The translations under genes and the position numbers were made by a program. DNA of 15,825 nt, from positions 1-15,825 of the forward strand of contig NZ_JBQCEE010000324.1 of assembly GCF_051960575.1 (NCBI RefSeq), in the 5' to 3' direction. The notes beneath the pieces are model-generated. The model was given only the letters and a program-made list of their open reading frames with translations, was not told the DNA's origin and ran no database searches. Positions 1-5,643 of this stretch are shown one piece after another (positions within the stretch are counted from its first letter, which is position 1; each line of letters starts with the position of its first letter). This DNA comes from JBQCEE01 sp051960575. Lineage in GTDB: Bacteria > Actinomycetota > Actinomycetes > Mycobacteriales > Jatrophihabitantaceae.

Positions 1-10
1 GCGGTGCCGG

Positions 11-68
11 CGGGGGGGGGGGGGGGGGGTTTTTTCCCGCGGGGGGGGGGGGGCCCCCCCCCCCCCCC
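11..68. other. Homopolymer runs at contig edge, probable artefact
   Basis: Runs of about 18 G, 6 T, 13 G and 15 C follow one another with almost no other sequence. The last G run and C run form a perfect fold-back. Nothing else in the window is this simple. I infer a sequencing or assembly artefact at a contig end (for example poly-G dark cycles) rather than biology. ORFs reading through it should be ignored. Confidence 0.75.
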
Positions 69-89
69 GACCGTCGTCTCCTTCGGGCA

Positions 90-674
90 TCAGCGCGGCG
101 TGGCGGGCCCCGGCTCGAAGGCGGCACCGTGTCCCGGGACGATCCGGTCGGCGATGGTCAGGACGCGTTCGCGCTGCTCGCGCAGGACACCGCGGTCCGG
201 CGCGTACGGGTCGTCGGACGGGCCCTCGGACTGCCACCACAGATGCGTCAGCGCCGAGACGCCGTCGGCGGTACCGACCACGACGGTCAGGTCCTGCGGC
301 GTGTGTCCGGGCGTGGCGAGCAGCCGGATCGATGGTGCGAGCTCGACGCCGTCGGCCGGGCGGCTCGTCCAGACGTCGTGCTGGTAGGTCGCCTGGAAGT
401 CGTGCACGGGCACCTCGCCGAACAGCGCGATGTTGACGGTGTGGTCGGGGTGGTGGTGGCTGATCACCACGTCGGTGATGTCGGCGGGGGAGACGCCGAG
501 CGCGGCGAGCGGGTCGAGGATCGCGCCCCGGCCGGGCACCATCCCAGGGTCGACGATGATCACGCGGTCGCCCTCGCGCAGCAGGCTCACCGTGCCGGCC
601 ACGCGGTCGTCGGCGTACCCGGTGAAGAGGATGTCGAGCCGCGCGGCGCGAGCCAGTCCGTCGATGTCGGTCAT
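90..674 (-). CDS. MBL-fold metallo-hydrolase (MBLAC1-like)
   Basis: A 194-aa single-domain metallo-beta-lactamase-fold hydrolase, probably cytoplasmic since no signal peptide is visible. The metal-binding HxHxDH motif is seen as HHHPDH at residues 73-78. Further likely ligands are H124 in TPGHT and H182 in the C-terminal PGHG. The VIIVDPG strand at about 38-44 precedes the motif, as usual for the fold. The arrangement resembles MBLAC1-type hydrolases, but the substrate cannot be read from sequence. The ATG at 674 was chosen because the longer reading frame upstream is antisense-like sequence inside the neighbouring SRPBCC gene. GAGG lies just before this ATG. It is the last gene of the ArsR operon, 40 bases after the SRPBCC-YCII gene, so it is probably controlled with it. 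The stop lies only about 20 bases from the artefactual edge. Confidence 0.88.
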   Translation of the reverse strand: MTDIDGLARAARLDILFTGYADDRVAGTVSLLREGDRVIIVDPGMVPGRGAILDPLAALGVSPADITDVVISHHHPDHTVNIALFGEVPVHDFQATYQHDVWTSRPADGVELAPSIRLLATPGHTPQDLTVVVGTADGVSALTHLWWQSEGPSDDPYAPDRGVLREQRERVLTIADRIVPGHGAAFEPGPATPR

Positions 675-714
675 GCCTCGCAGCCAAGCACATCGACTGC
701 CGGGCGCGCGGGCG

Positions 715-1536
715 TCAGGGCAGCGACGAGCCGGGGAAGCCCCGCACCGGACACACCGTGTACGTGAAGACGCCCGCCCGGACCGCCTGGTCGTCACGCA
801 TGATCTCGTCGGCCCCCTCGACGCTCGTCGCGAAGATCGCGATACCGGCGAGATCAGGATCGTCGCCGACCGGACACACGATCGACAGCAGCCCGGCCGA
901 CACGAGACGCATGTTGCGACGGCCGTGTTCCCAGATGAGCCGGTCGACGCCGCCGTGCCGGTAGGCGTCGGTCTTGTGCAGCAGCACCGCGGCGTACGAG
1001 GCGGCGCCGCCGAGACGCGCCCGCATGTCCTCGTCGCTGACCTGCGGCAGCGGCCGGCCGAGGGCCGTGTTGGACGCGTCGATGCGACCGGCGTACCCGT
1101 CCAGCCTCCAGCCCCGCGCGACCGCGTCCCGCATCTGCTCCCAGCCCTCACCGTGGCGGTCGAGATGACGGTGGGTGAGCGTGACCCGCGTGCGGGTCGG
1201 CGACAGTTCGGTGAAGGCGATCTCGACCTCGCTGCAGCGCTCGGGGTCGGTCTCGAGCTCCCACCGCGTGGTGATGTCCCAGCTGAACACCACCCGGGAC
1301 GGCGGTTCGTAGGCCAGGACGCGCGACCAGCGGCACTCGCTGCCGTCGACGCCGCGGTCGATGATGTGCCCGCCGACGAAGGGCTCGAAGACCATCTCGG
1401 CCAGCGGCGCCTGCAGCAGGTGGTGGCTCTCGTCCCACCAGGTCCCGATCTCGTCGGTGAACACCTGGAACGCGCGCGTGATCGGAGCGTCAACATCTGT
1501 TGAGACCGTCACGGTGGTGTCGTCGAGTGTGGTCAT
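715..1536 (-). CDS. SRPBCC (AHSA1-like) domain fused to YCII-like domain
   Basis: A 273-aa fusion. Residues 1 to about 150 are an AHSA1/SRPBCC ligand-binding domain, shown by an N-terminal strand with DAPITRAFQVFTD, the EPFVGGHI segment, SRVLAYEPPSRVVFSW, and a C-terminal helix containing GWEQMRDAVA. Residues about 178-265 resemble a YCII domain, with H204 in WEHGRRNMRLVSAGLL and the DDQAVRAGVF segment typical of the family. SRPBCC domains bind hydrophobic ligands. YCII proteins have a ferredoxin-like fold with a conserved His-Asp pair and mostly unknown reactions. The start codon overlaps the stop of the ArsR gene as ATGA, so translation is coupled. ArsR plus AHSA1 is a frequent actinobacterial pair. 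The YCII fusion is the less common part. Ligand unknown. Confidence 0.88.
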   Translation of the reverse strand: MTTLDDTTVTVSTDVDAPITRAFQVFTDEIGTWWDESHHLLQAPLAEMVFEPFVGGHIIDRGVDGSECRWSRVLAYEPPSRVVFSWDITTRWELETDPERCSEVEIAFTELSPTRTRVTLTHRHLDRHGEGWEQMRDAVARGWRLDGYAGRIDASNTALGRPLPQVSDEDMRARLGGAASYAAVLLHKTDAYRHGGVDRLIWEHGRRNMRLVSAGLLSIVCPVGDDPDLAGIAIFATSVEGADEIMRDDQAVRAGVFTYTVCPVRGFPGSSLP

Positions 1537-1847
1537 GTCGTCTCCTCGGTGGTGGCCGCGGCGCGCTGGAACGATTGCAAGGAGCGCTGCCAGAAGGACT
1601 CGAAGTACGAGCGCAGGATCGCCAGGGCGTCGGGGTCGACGGAGTAGATCCGTCGCGTGCCCTCACGCCGGTCGGACACGAGGCCGACCGACTTGAGCAG
1701 CTGCAGGTGCTGTGAGACGGCCGATCTGGTGATGGTCATGCCGTCGGCGAGCTCGGTGACCGACGACGGTGCGCCGGCCAGCCGTTCCACGATCTGGCGT
1801 CGGGTCGGTTCGGAGAGCACGTCGAGCAGTTCGGATGCGTTAGCCAT
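1533..1847 (-). CDS. ArsR-family winged-helix transcriptional repressor
   Basis: A 104-aa winged-helix regulator of normal ArsR length. Residues 8-26 give the typical LLDVLSEPTRRQIVERLAG opening. The recognition helix region is at about 37-53 (MTITRSAVSQHLQLLKS). The wing follows, with REGTRRIYSV at about 60-69. The metal-sensing ELCVC-type cysteine motif of arsenic and zinc sensors is absent, and there is no cysteine at all. This is therefore the non-metal subgroup usually found upstream of SRPBCC genes. It is first in an operon with the SRPBCC-YCII and MBL-fold genes and likely represses that operon. The ATG at 1847 has no Shine-Dalgarno but sits 9 bases after a good -10, suggesting a leaderless mRNA. 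Confidence 0.92.
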   Translation of the reverse strand: MANASELLDVLSEPTRRQIVERLAGAPSSVTELADGMTITRSAVSQHLQLLKSVGLVSDRREGTRRIYSVDPDALAILRSYFESFWQRSLQSFQRAAATTEETT

Positions 1848-1856
1848 GGCGAACGA

Positions 1857-1885
1857 AAGCTACGACTAACGCTTACCCGGGTCAA
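1857..1885 (-). promoter_or_regulatory. Promoter of the ArsR operon, leaderless type
   Basis: On the minus strand, TTGACC (1885-1880) and TAGCTT (1862-1857) are separated by exactly 17 bases. The ATG follows 9 bases after the -10, so transcription should start at or next to the start codon. The spacer carries a weak dyad (AAGC ... GCTT, 10 bases apart) overlapping the -10, a plausible ArsR operator. Activity is inferred, not shown. Confidence 0.6.
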
Positions 1886-2294
1886 GGGATGCGCGAGACG
1901 GCGAACGTTATGTCAGGTCTTGCTCGTGCCGTCGTGGCGCGTCGATGCCTGGGTGTCAGGAGTGGCGGAGCACCCGAAGGGCACTCGACCGGCCTGGCGA
2001 GGCCTGGCGCAGGGAGTGGAGGGTGTGAGGTCGTGACGTCCGTGCCGCGTGGTTCGGACGGCCCGACGTCGTGGTTGGACTACGCCGTCGGCCGGCCAGA
2101 TCTTCGTGGGTGCGGTTGCGTCCACCGTCATGGGCTGCTCGTGCGTCCCTGGGTCGGTCGTCAGCGCGGTCGCAGGAGCCGATCTGCTCGAGTTCGGCAG
2201 GGTCCGGGATGTCAGCCGGCTGCTACCGCATGAGCCGATAATGTACATTATGTCATTCGACAGGAACCGGCAGCCTGCCCGCCCCACCGCCGAC
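1886..2294. other. Intergenic stretch without a recognisable gene
   Basis: About 400 bases between the ArsR promoter and the stop of the DUF4262 gene. Reading frames are open on both strands, as expected at this GC content, but none gives a protein I recognise. One plus-strand frame at about 2100-2235 is moderately hydrophobic and could be the tail of a decayed gene. The only clear structures are the AT-only palindrome at 2238-2251 and a short GGCCTGGCG tandem duplication at 1991-2009. Confidence 0.5.
2238..2251. promoter_or_regulatory. Perfect AT-rich 14-bp palindrome, operator-like
   Basis: ATAATGTACATTAT is a perfect palindrome in very GC-rich surroundings. Its size and symmetry are typical of a TetR- or MarR-type dimer site. 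No start codon of a recognisable gene lies next to it: the flanking genes end (DUF4262) or begin (ArsR, about 390 bases away) elsewhere. It may be an orphan operator left by a lost gene or a site for an unannotated transcript. Confidence 0.5.
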
Positions 2295-3191
2295 TCACGG
2301 CAGTGCGAAGCGCTGCCAGGGCGAGGTGGAGTCGAGCCGCCAGGCGCCCTGGCCGATGCCGAGGTCGGCGATCGCGCGCAGCGACGGCGCCGAGCGGATC
2401 GTATGCGCGATGTGCTCGGCGGTGAGCTCGTCGTCGTCGTGATCGCCGGAGCCGCAGTCGAAGTACCAGCACTCGCTGCCGTCGTCGGAGACATCCCGGC
2501 TGACGAAACCGATCGTCGCTCGTTCACGCCGCACGTGCGTGCACACCACGGCAAGATCGTCGGGCGGGACCGGCAACGGCCACTCCGGGTCGACAGCCGT
2601 CGCGCCGGTTCGCGTCGTCGCGATCCGCCACGCTCGCGGCTGTCGACGTTCGAGTTCCGGTGATGCCCCGGGTTGCCACCCGAAGACACCGTGCGTCGAC
2701 GGCCACACGAGCTGCAGCACCGGTGTCGGCGCGCGGTGGAACCAGCGCGAGAGCCCGCCGATCCCCTGTCCCTCGAGCCCCGTGCGGCTGACCTGTTCCG
2801 CGAGCAGTGGCGCGTTGACCAGGTGTCCCTCGAGCAGGTCACCGGGCTGCACCACGAGTCCGCGTTCGACGATGCGCTCGGCGACCTCGTTCAACACCCC
2901 GTGCATGAGCGACGCGGATTGCCCGGAGATCGCCAGCTCGGGATGGCCCGCACGGTGCGGCAGCCCGACCGTGTACGCGAAGGACGGCCCGTCGTCGGGG
3001 CCGTTCGTGCAGTCTCCGCAGGCGCAGCCGAGCTCGGTGCCGACCGCGATGACGTACCAGCCGTGGCGCTGGACGCCGTCGAGCACGCGCTGGTCCCAGT
3101 CGTCCAACACCTCGTTGCCCAGGCGCGGGACGCAGAGCCGGCATCGGCAGAACTTCTTGGCGGGCCTGCTGCCCGCCGCGTATGTCGTCAT
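2295..3191 (-). CDS. DUF4262 protein with paired CxCxxC motifs and C-terminal DUF2185-like domain
   Basis: A 298-aa protein of unknown function. Residues about 33-165 fit DUF4262, with DGPSFAYTVGLP (67-78), HPEL (83-86) and a helix followed by a GDLLEGH segment. Before and within it are two identical cysteine motifs, CxCxxC at C15/C17/C20 and C56/C58/C61, suggesting one six-cysteine or two three-cysteine metal sites. Residues about 213-292 form a separate C-terminal domain (IGFVSRD, WYFDCGSGD, then PSLRAIADLG and an arginine) that resembles DUF2185/Imm33-like domains. That resemblance is from memory and needs a profile search. An in-frame ATG at 3254 would add 21 residues. I prefer 3191 because the added residues look non-family, although neither start has a good ribosome binding site. 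It is divergent from the VOC gene. No signal peptide is visible. Confidence 0.82.
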   Translation of the reverse strand: MTTYAAGSRPAKKFCRCRLCVPRLGNEVLDDWDQRVLDGVQRHGWYVIAVGTELGCACGDCTNGPDDGPSFAYTVGLPHRAGHPELAISGQSASLMHGVLNEVAERIVERGLVVQPGDLLEGHLVNAPLLAEQVSRTGLEGQGIGGLSRWFHRAPTPVLQLVWPSTHGVFGWQPGASPELERRQPRAWRIATTRTGATAVDPEWPLPVPPDDLAVVCTHVRRERATIGFVSRDVSDDGSECWYFDCGSGDHDDDELTAEHIAHTIRSAPSLRAIADLGIGQGAWRLDSTSPWQRFALP

Positions 3192-3257
3192 GCCGCAGAT
3201 GGTGAGCGCACCCTCTGACAAAAATCGTGCAAGCGTGCGACCTCGTCTCCCCATGGC

Positions 3258-3286
3258 TTGACGACGTCCGGCCGGCTCGTTACGAG
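3258..3286 (+). promoter_or_regulatory. Promoter of the VOC gene, leaderless type
   Basis: TTGACG (3258-3263) and TACGAG (3281-3286) are separated by 17 bases. The ATG at 3293 begins 6 bases after the -10 hexamer. The -35 is strong and the -10 deviates only at its last base from TAnnnT. No Shine-Dalgarno is seen, so a leaderless mRNA is likely. Confidence 0.55.
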
Positions 3287-3292
3287 TGCACC

Positions 3293-3643
3293 ATGAGGGT
3301 CATCCGGGTGACTGCCGATCTGCTCGTCGCAGACCTCGCCGCTGCCACGTCGTTCGCCACCGACGTCCTCGGCCTCGAACACGAGGACATGGGGTTGGAC
3401 TGGGTGACGCGCGCGGTGGTGCCGGCGTCCGGTGAGCACGTGCAGTTCGTGACGGCGGACGCGACGGCACCGGAGAGTCCGGTGCTCACGGTGAAGGTCG
3501 ACGACGTGGACGAGGCGTATGCCCTGGCGCAGCAGCGCGGCGACGAGATCGTGCATCCGCTGACGACCGAGCCCTGGGGTATCCGGCGCTTCTTCGTGCG
3601 CATCCCAGGCGGAGGCGTCGTGAACATCGCCCAGGAGAACTGA
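3293..3643 (+). CDS. VOC/glyoxalase-fold protein
   Basis: A 116-aa single VOC module (bleomycin-resistance/glyoxalase/dioxygenase superfamily). It has the expected pattern of an opening strand, a helix with LAAATSFATDVLGLE at about 15-29, a middle strand HVQFVTAD, a second half beginning VLTVKVDDVDEAYALAQQRG, and the closing WGIRRFFVRIPGGGVVNIAQ. The usual N-terminal metal-ligand histidine is not evident, so it may bind a ligand rather than catalyse a metal-dependent reaction. The ATG at 3293 was preferred over an upstream in-frame ATG at 3227 because family homology begins here and a promoter ends 6 bases before it. It stands alone, divergent from the DUF4262 gene and convergent with the secreted-protein gene. 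Substrate unknown. Confidence 0.9.
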   Translation: MRVIRVTADLLVADLAAATSFATDVLGLEHEDMGLDWVTRAVVPASGEHVQFVTADATAPESPVLTVKVDDVDEAYALAQQRGDEIVHPLTTEPWGIRRFFVRIPGGGVVNIAQEN

Positions 3644-3657
3644 GCCGAACATGACGA

Positions 3658-3707
3658 TGCCCCGCAGCACCAGGTTCTCGAGCTGGATCTTCTGGTGCTG
3701 CGGGGCA
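3658..3707. terminator. Perfect 16-bp inverted repeat between convergent genes
   Basis: Left arm 3658-3673 (TGCCCCGCAGCACCAG) is the exact reverse complement of right arm 3692-3707, with an 18-base loop. It lies 15 bases after the VOC stop and 30 bases from the stop of the opposing secreted-protein gene, so it can end transcripts from both sides. No U-tract follows in either direction, which is common for actinobacterial hairpin terminators. The loop is larger than usual. Confidence 0.7.
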
Positions 3708-3736
3708 AGCGCGAGGTGTGCGCAGGCGCCTGGCGG

Positions 3737-4360
3737 TCAGCCCTTCAGCAGCACCGTCGCCGTACCGAACTGGAGGCTGCCGTCGGTCGGCAGCGCGGTG
3801 CCGAAGGTGGCGTTCAACGCCGAGGCGGCCTGACCGGCCAGCTTCACCTTGATGCCGGACAGCAGCGTGTCGCCGCGCGGCGTCGTCGTGACCTTCAGGC
3901 CCGACAGGTCGAGCAGCAGCGTGGCGACCTTCGCGGCGCCGCCGTTCACCTTGGTCGCGTAGACGGTGCCGTCGGCCAGCGAGATGTCGAAGTTGCCGAT
4001 GGCCAGCGAGGCCTTGCGCGAGACGAAGGTGATGCCGCCGCTGTGGGTGATGTCGCCCGTGCCGGCGGCCAGGTTCGCGGTGCTGCCGGTGATCGGGAAG
4101 CCGTACGAGACCTGCACGCCGTTGCGGAACGAGATGCCGAGCTTGGTGCCACGCTGCGGCAGCGGCGCGATGCCTGCCTTGAGCAGCGTGGTCGCGATGC
4201 CCGGGGCGGTGGTGACGGTGGTCGTGCCGAGGCTGGTCGACGCGCTCCAGGACGGCTTGGCGTGGTGGGCGGGCGAGACCGGACGGCCCTGTGCGGCCGG
4301 GGCGAGCGCGAGGCTGGTCGCTGCACCGACCACTGCGGCGACGACGGCGAGACGCTTCAT
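3737..4360 (-). CDS. Small secreted protein, possibly HtaA-like
   Basis: A 207-aa exported protein. Residues 1 to about 24 form a Sec signal peptide: MKR, then a hydrophobic alanine/valine core, then an APAAQG cleavage region. The mature part is rich in beta-forming and small residues, with no cysteine and no membrane anchor. The pattern (SFRNGVQVSYGFPITG, then ITHSGGITFV, LAIGNFDISLADGTVYA, LNATFG, LQFGTATVLLKG at the end) recalls actinobacterial secreted proteins distantly related to HtaA haem-binding domains. I cannot point to haem ligands, so binding is not claimed. The ATG at 4360 has a textbook AAGGAG about 6 bases upstream, one of the few strong Shine-Dalgarno sequences in the window. 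It lies 128 bases downstream of map on the same strand, so it could be co-transcribed or separate. Confidence 0.82.
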   Translation of the reverse strand: MKRLAVVAAVVGAATSLALAPAAQGRPVSPAHHAKPSWSASTSLGTTTVTTAPGIATTLLKAGIAPLPQRGTKLGISFRNGVQVSYGFPITGSTANLAAGTGDITHSGGITFVSRKASLAIGNFDISLADGTVYATKVNGGAAKVATLLLDLSGLKVTTTPRGDTLLSGIKVKLAGQAASALNATFGTALPTDGSLQFGTATVLLKG

Positions 4361-4488
4361 GACAGCTCCTTCGGTTCGGACTGCTGTGCTCGGACGAGGC
4401 GTGCGGATGTGCACCCTCTCGATCTGGCTACGTCCGCCGTCGACGGCACGGATGCAGGTCGGACGAGCGCGGGCTCGGCCGGCGTTCG

Positions 4489-5259
4489 TCAGGATGCGAC
4501 GGTGAGGATGCGGGGCCCGTCCGCCGTGACCGCGATGGTGTGCTCGGCGTGCGCGCCCCGCGAGCCGTCGTCGCTGCGCAGCGTCCAGCCGTCGGGGTCG
4601 ATGCGGTAGGCGTCGCGGCCGCCGGCCAGGAACCAGGGTTCGATCGCGATGGTGAGTCCGGGCTGCAGGCGCAGGCCCCGGCCGGCGCGGCCGTCGTTCG
4701 GCACCGACGGGCTCTCGTGCATGGTGCGGCCGACCCCGTGGCCGCCGAAGTCGGTGTGCAGGCCGTACCCGGACGCGCGGGCGACCCGGCCGATGGCCGC
4801 GGAGATGTCCCCGATCGTCGCGCCCGGACGCGCCGCCTCGATGCCCGCCTGCAAGGCGCTCTCGGTGCGCTCGACGAGCCGCAGGTCGTCGGCGCTCGGC
4901 GTGCCGACGACGAACGAGACCGCGGCGTCGCCCGTCCAGCCGTCGAGCGTGGCGCCGCAGTCGACGCTGAGCAGGTCTCCGTCGCGGAGCCGGTATGCGG
5001 TCGGGATGCCGTGCAGCACCGCATCGTTCACCGACAGGCACAGCACCCCGGGGAACGGCCGGTCGGCGAACGACGGCTGGTAGCCGAGGAACGGTGAGGT
5101 CGCGCCGGCGTCGGCCAGCACCCCGCGCGCGATCCCGTCGAGCTCGGTCAGTCGCACGCCGGGCTTCGCCGCGGCGCGGGCGGCGGCGAGCGCCCGCGCG
5201 ACGACGGAGCCCGCCGCGGCCATGGCGTCGATCTCGCCCGGCGTCTTCAACTCGATCAT
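4489..5259 (-). CDS. map: Type I methionine aminopeptidase
   Basis: A 256-aa cytoplasmic metalloprotease that removes the initiator methionine from new proteins. All hallmark residues are present. The five metal ligands are D100 (LLSVDCGA), D111 (WTGDAA), H174 (GGHGVGR), E207 (IEPWF) and E239 (HAEH). The substrate-side histidines are H83 (VNDAVLHGIP) and H181 (MHESP). Length matches the short bacterial class without an N-terminal zinc finger or SH3-binding extension. The ATG at 5259 follows a GAGGA about 9 bases upstream. It is divergent from an XRE regulator across 52 bases that contain a 24-bp dyad, so it is probably regulated. Actinobacteria often carry more than one map gene. Whether this is the housekeeping or an accessory copy cannot be decided from this window. 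Confidence 0.96.
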   Translation of the reverse strand: MIELKTPGEIDAMAAAGSVVARALAAARAAAKPGVRLTELDGIARGVLADAGATSPFLGYQPSFADRPFPGVLCLSVNDAVLHGIPTAYRLRDGDLLSVDCGATLDGWTGDAAVSFVVGTPSADDLRLVERTESALQAGIEAARPGATIGDISAAIGRVARASGYGLHTDFGGHGVGRTMHESPSVPNDGRAGRGLRLQPGLTIAIEPWFLAGGRDAYRIDPDGWTLRSDDGSRGAHAEHTIAVTADGPRILTVAS

Positions 5260-5281
5260 GGTGGCGCGTCCTCGTCGGCGG

Positions 5282-5305
5282 GATTGTTATCCCGGTATTA
5301 CTATC
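5282..5305. promoter_or_regulatory. 24-bp dyad between map and XRE regulator, probable operator
   Basis: The two 12-base half-sites read GATTGTTATCCC and, on the other strand, GATAGTAATACC. They match at 9 of 12 positions, giving GATnGTnATnCC facing its mirror image. The site is AT-rich compared with its surroundings. It overlaps a possible -10 (TACTAT, 5299-5304) of the XRE gene and lies 22 bases upstream of the map start codon. This is the expected place for an operator bound by the adjacent XRE protein, which would control itself and map. Binding is inferred. Confidence 0.6.
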
Positions 5306-5311
5306 ACGCCC

Positions 5312-5581
5312 ATGGTGCGACCCCTGCTCTCCCCGGCCGAGCGCGAACGAGGCCGGCGACTCGGCGCGACGCTGCGCCAGGCGCGCGGTGACCGCAGCAT
5401 GGTCGAGGTCGCGTCGGCTGCGGGCATCCCGGTCGAGACGCTGCGCAAGATCGAGGCCGGACGCATCCCGACCCCCGCGTTCTTCACCGTCGCGGCGCTC
5501 GGCGCAGTGCTCGGGCTCGACCTGGCCGCGCTCGCGGCGGTCTGCTCCGAGGTGCCCGAACGGCCGGCCGCGACGGCCTGA
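5312..5581 (+). CDS. XRE-family helix-turn-helix regulator
   Basis: An 89-aa protein that is almost only a Cro/CI-type helix-turn-helix (about residues 14-75). It shows RLGATLRQARGDRSMVEVASAAGIPVETLRKIEAGRIPTPAFFTVAALGAVLGLDLAAL in order, where the VEVASAAGI and ETLRKIEAG helices form the DNA-binding unit. There is no ligand or oligomerisation domain beyond it. I recall close relatives as a conserved small-regulator family of actinobacteria. The ATG at 5312 was chosen because family similarity starts there. The longer frame from 5222 would read back into map. No Shine-Dalgarno is present, and a TACTAT hexamer ends 7 bases before the ATG, so the message may be leaderless. It probably represses itself and the divergent map gene through the 5282-5305 dyad. 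Confidence 0.9.
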   Translation: MVRPLLSPAERERGRRLGATLRQARGDRSMVEVASAAGIPVETLRKIEAGRIPTPAFFTVAALGAVLGLDLAALAAVCSEVPERPAATA

Positions 5582-5643
5582 TCCGACGCACCGTAGCGGG
5601 CGGCCTGCCCGGTCGTCGGTGGTCGGACCCGTACCGTGACCGG

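Noticed and set aside
90..1496. 468-codon minus-strand frame as one long MBL protein
   Set aside because: Residues before the ATG at 674 are out-of-frame translation of the SRPBCC-YCII gene. The MBL fold is complete from 674.
1991..2009. Tandem GGCCTGGCG duplication
   Set aside because: Only two short copies in GC-rich DNA. No array, and no sign of a functional repeat.
1889..2233. Plus-strand frame in the gene-free gap
   Set aside because: No recognisable domain, no ribosome binding site, and composition like other shadow frames. Kept only as unassigned sequence.
4436..4447. Palindrome GCCGTCGACGGC upstream of the secreted-protein gene
   Set aside because: A 12-bp GC-rich palindrome is expected several times by chance in a window of this size and composition.
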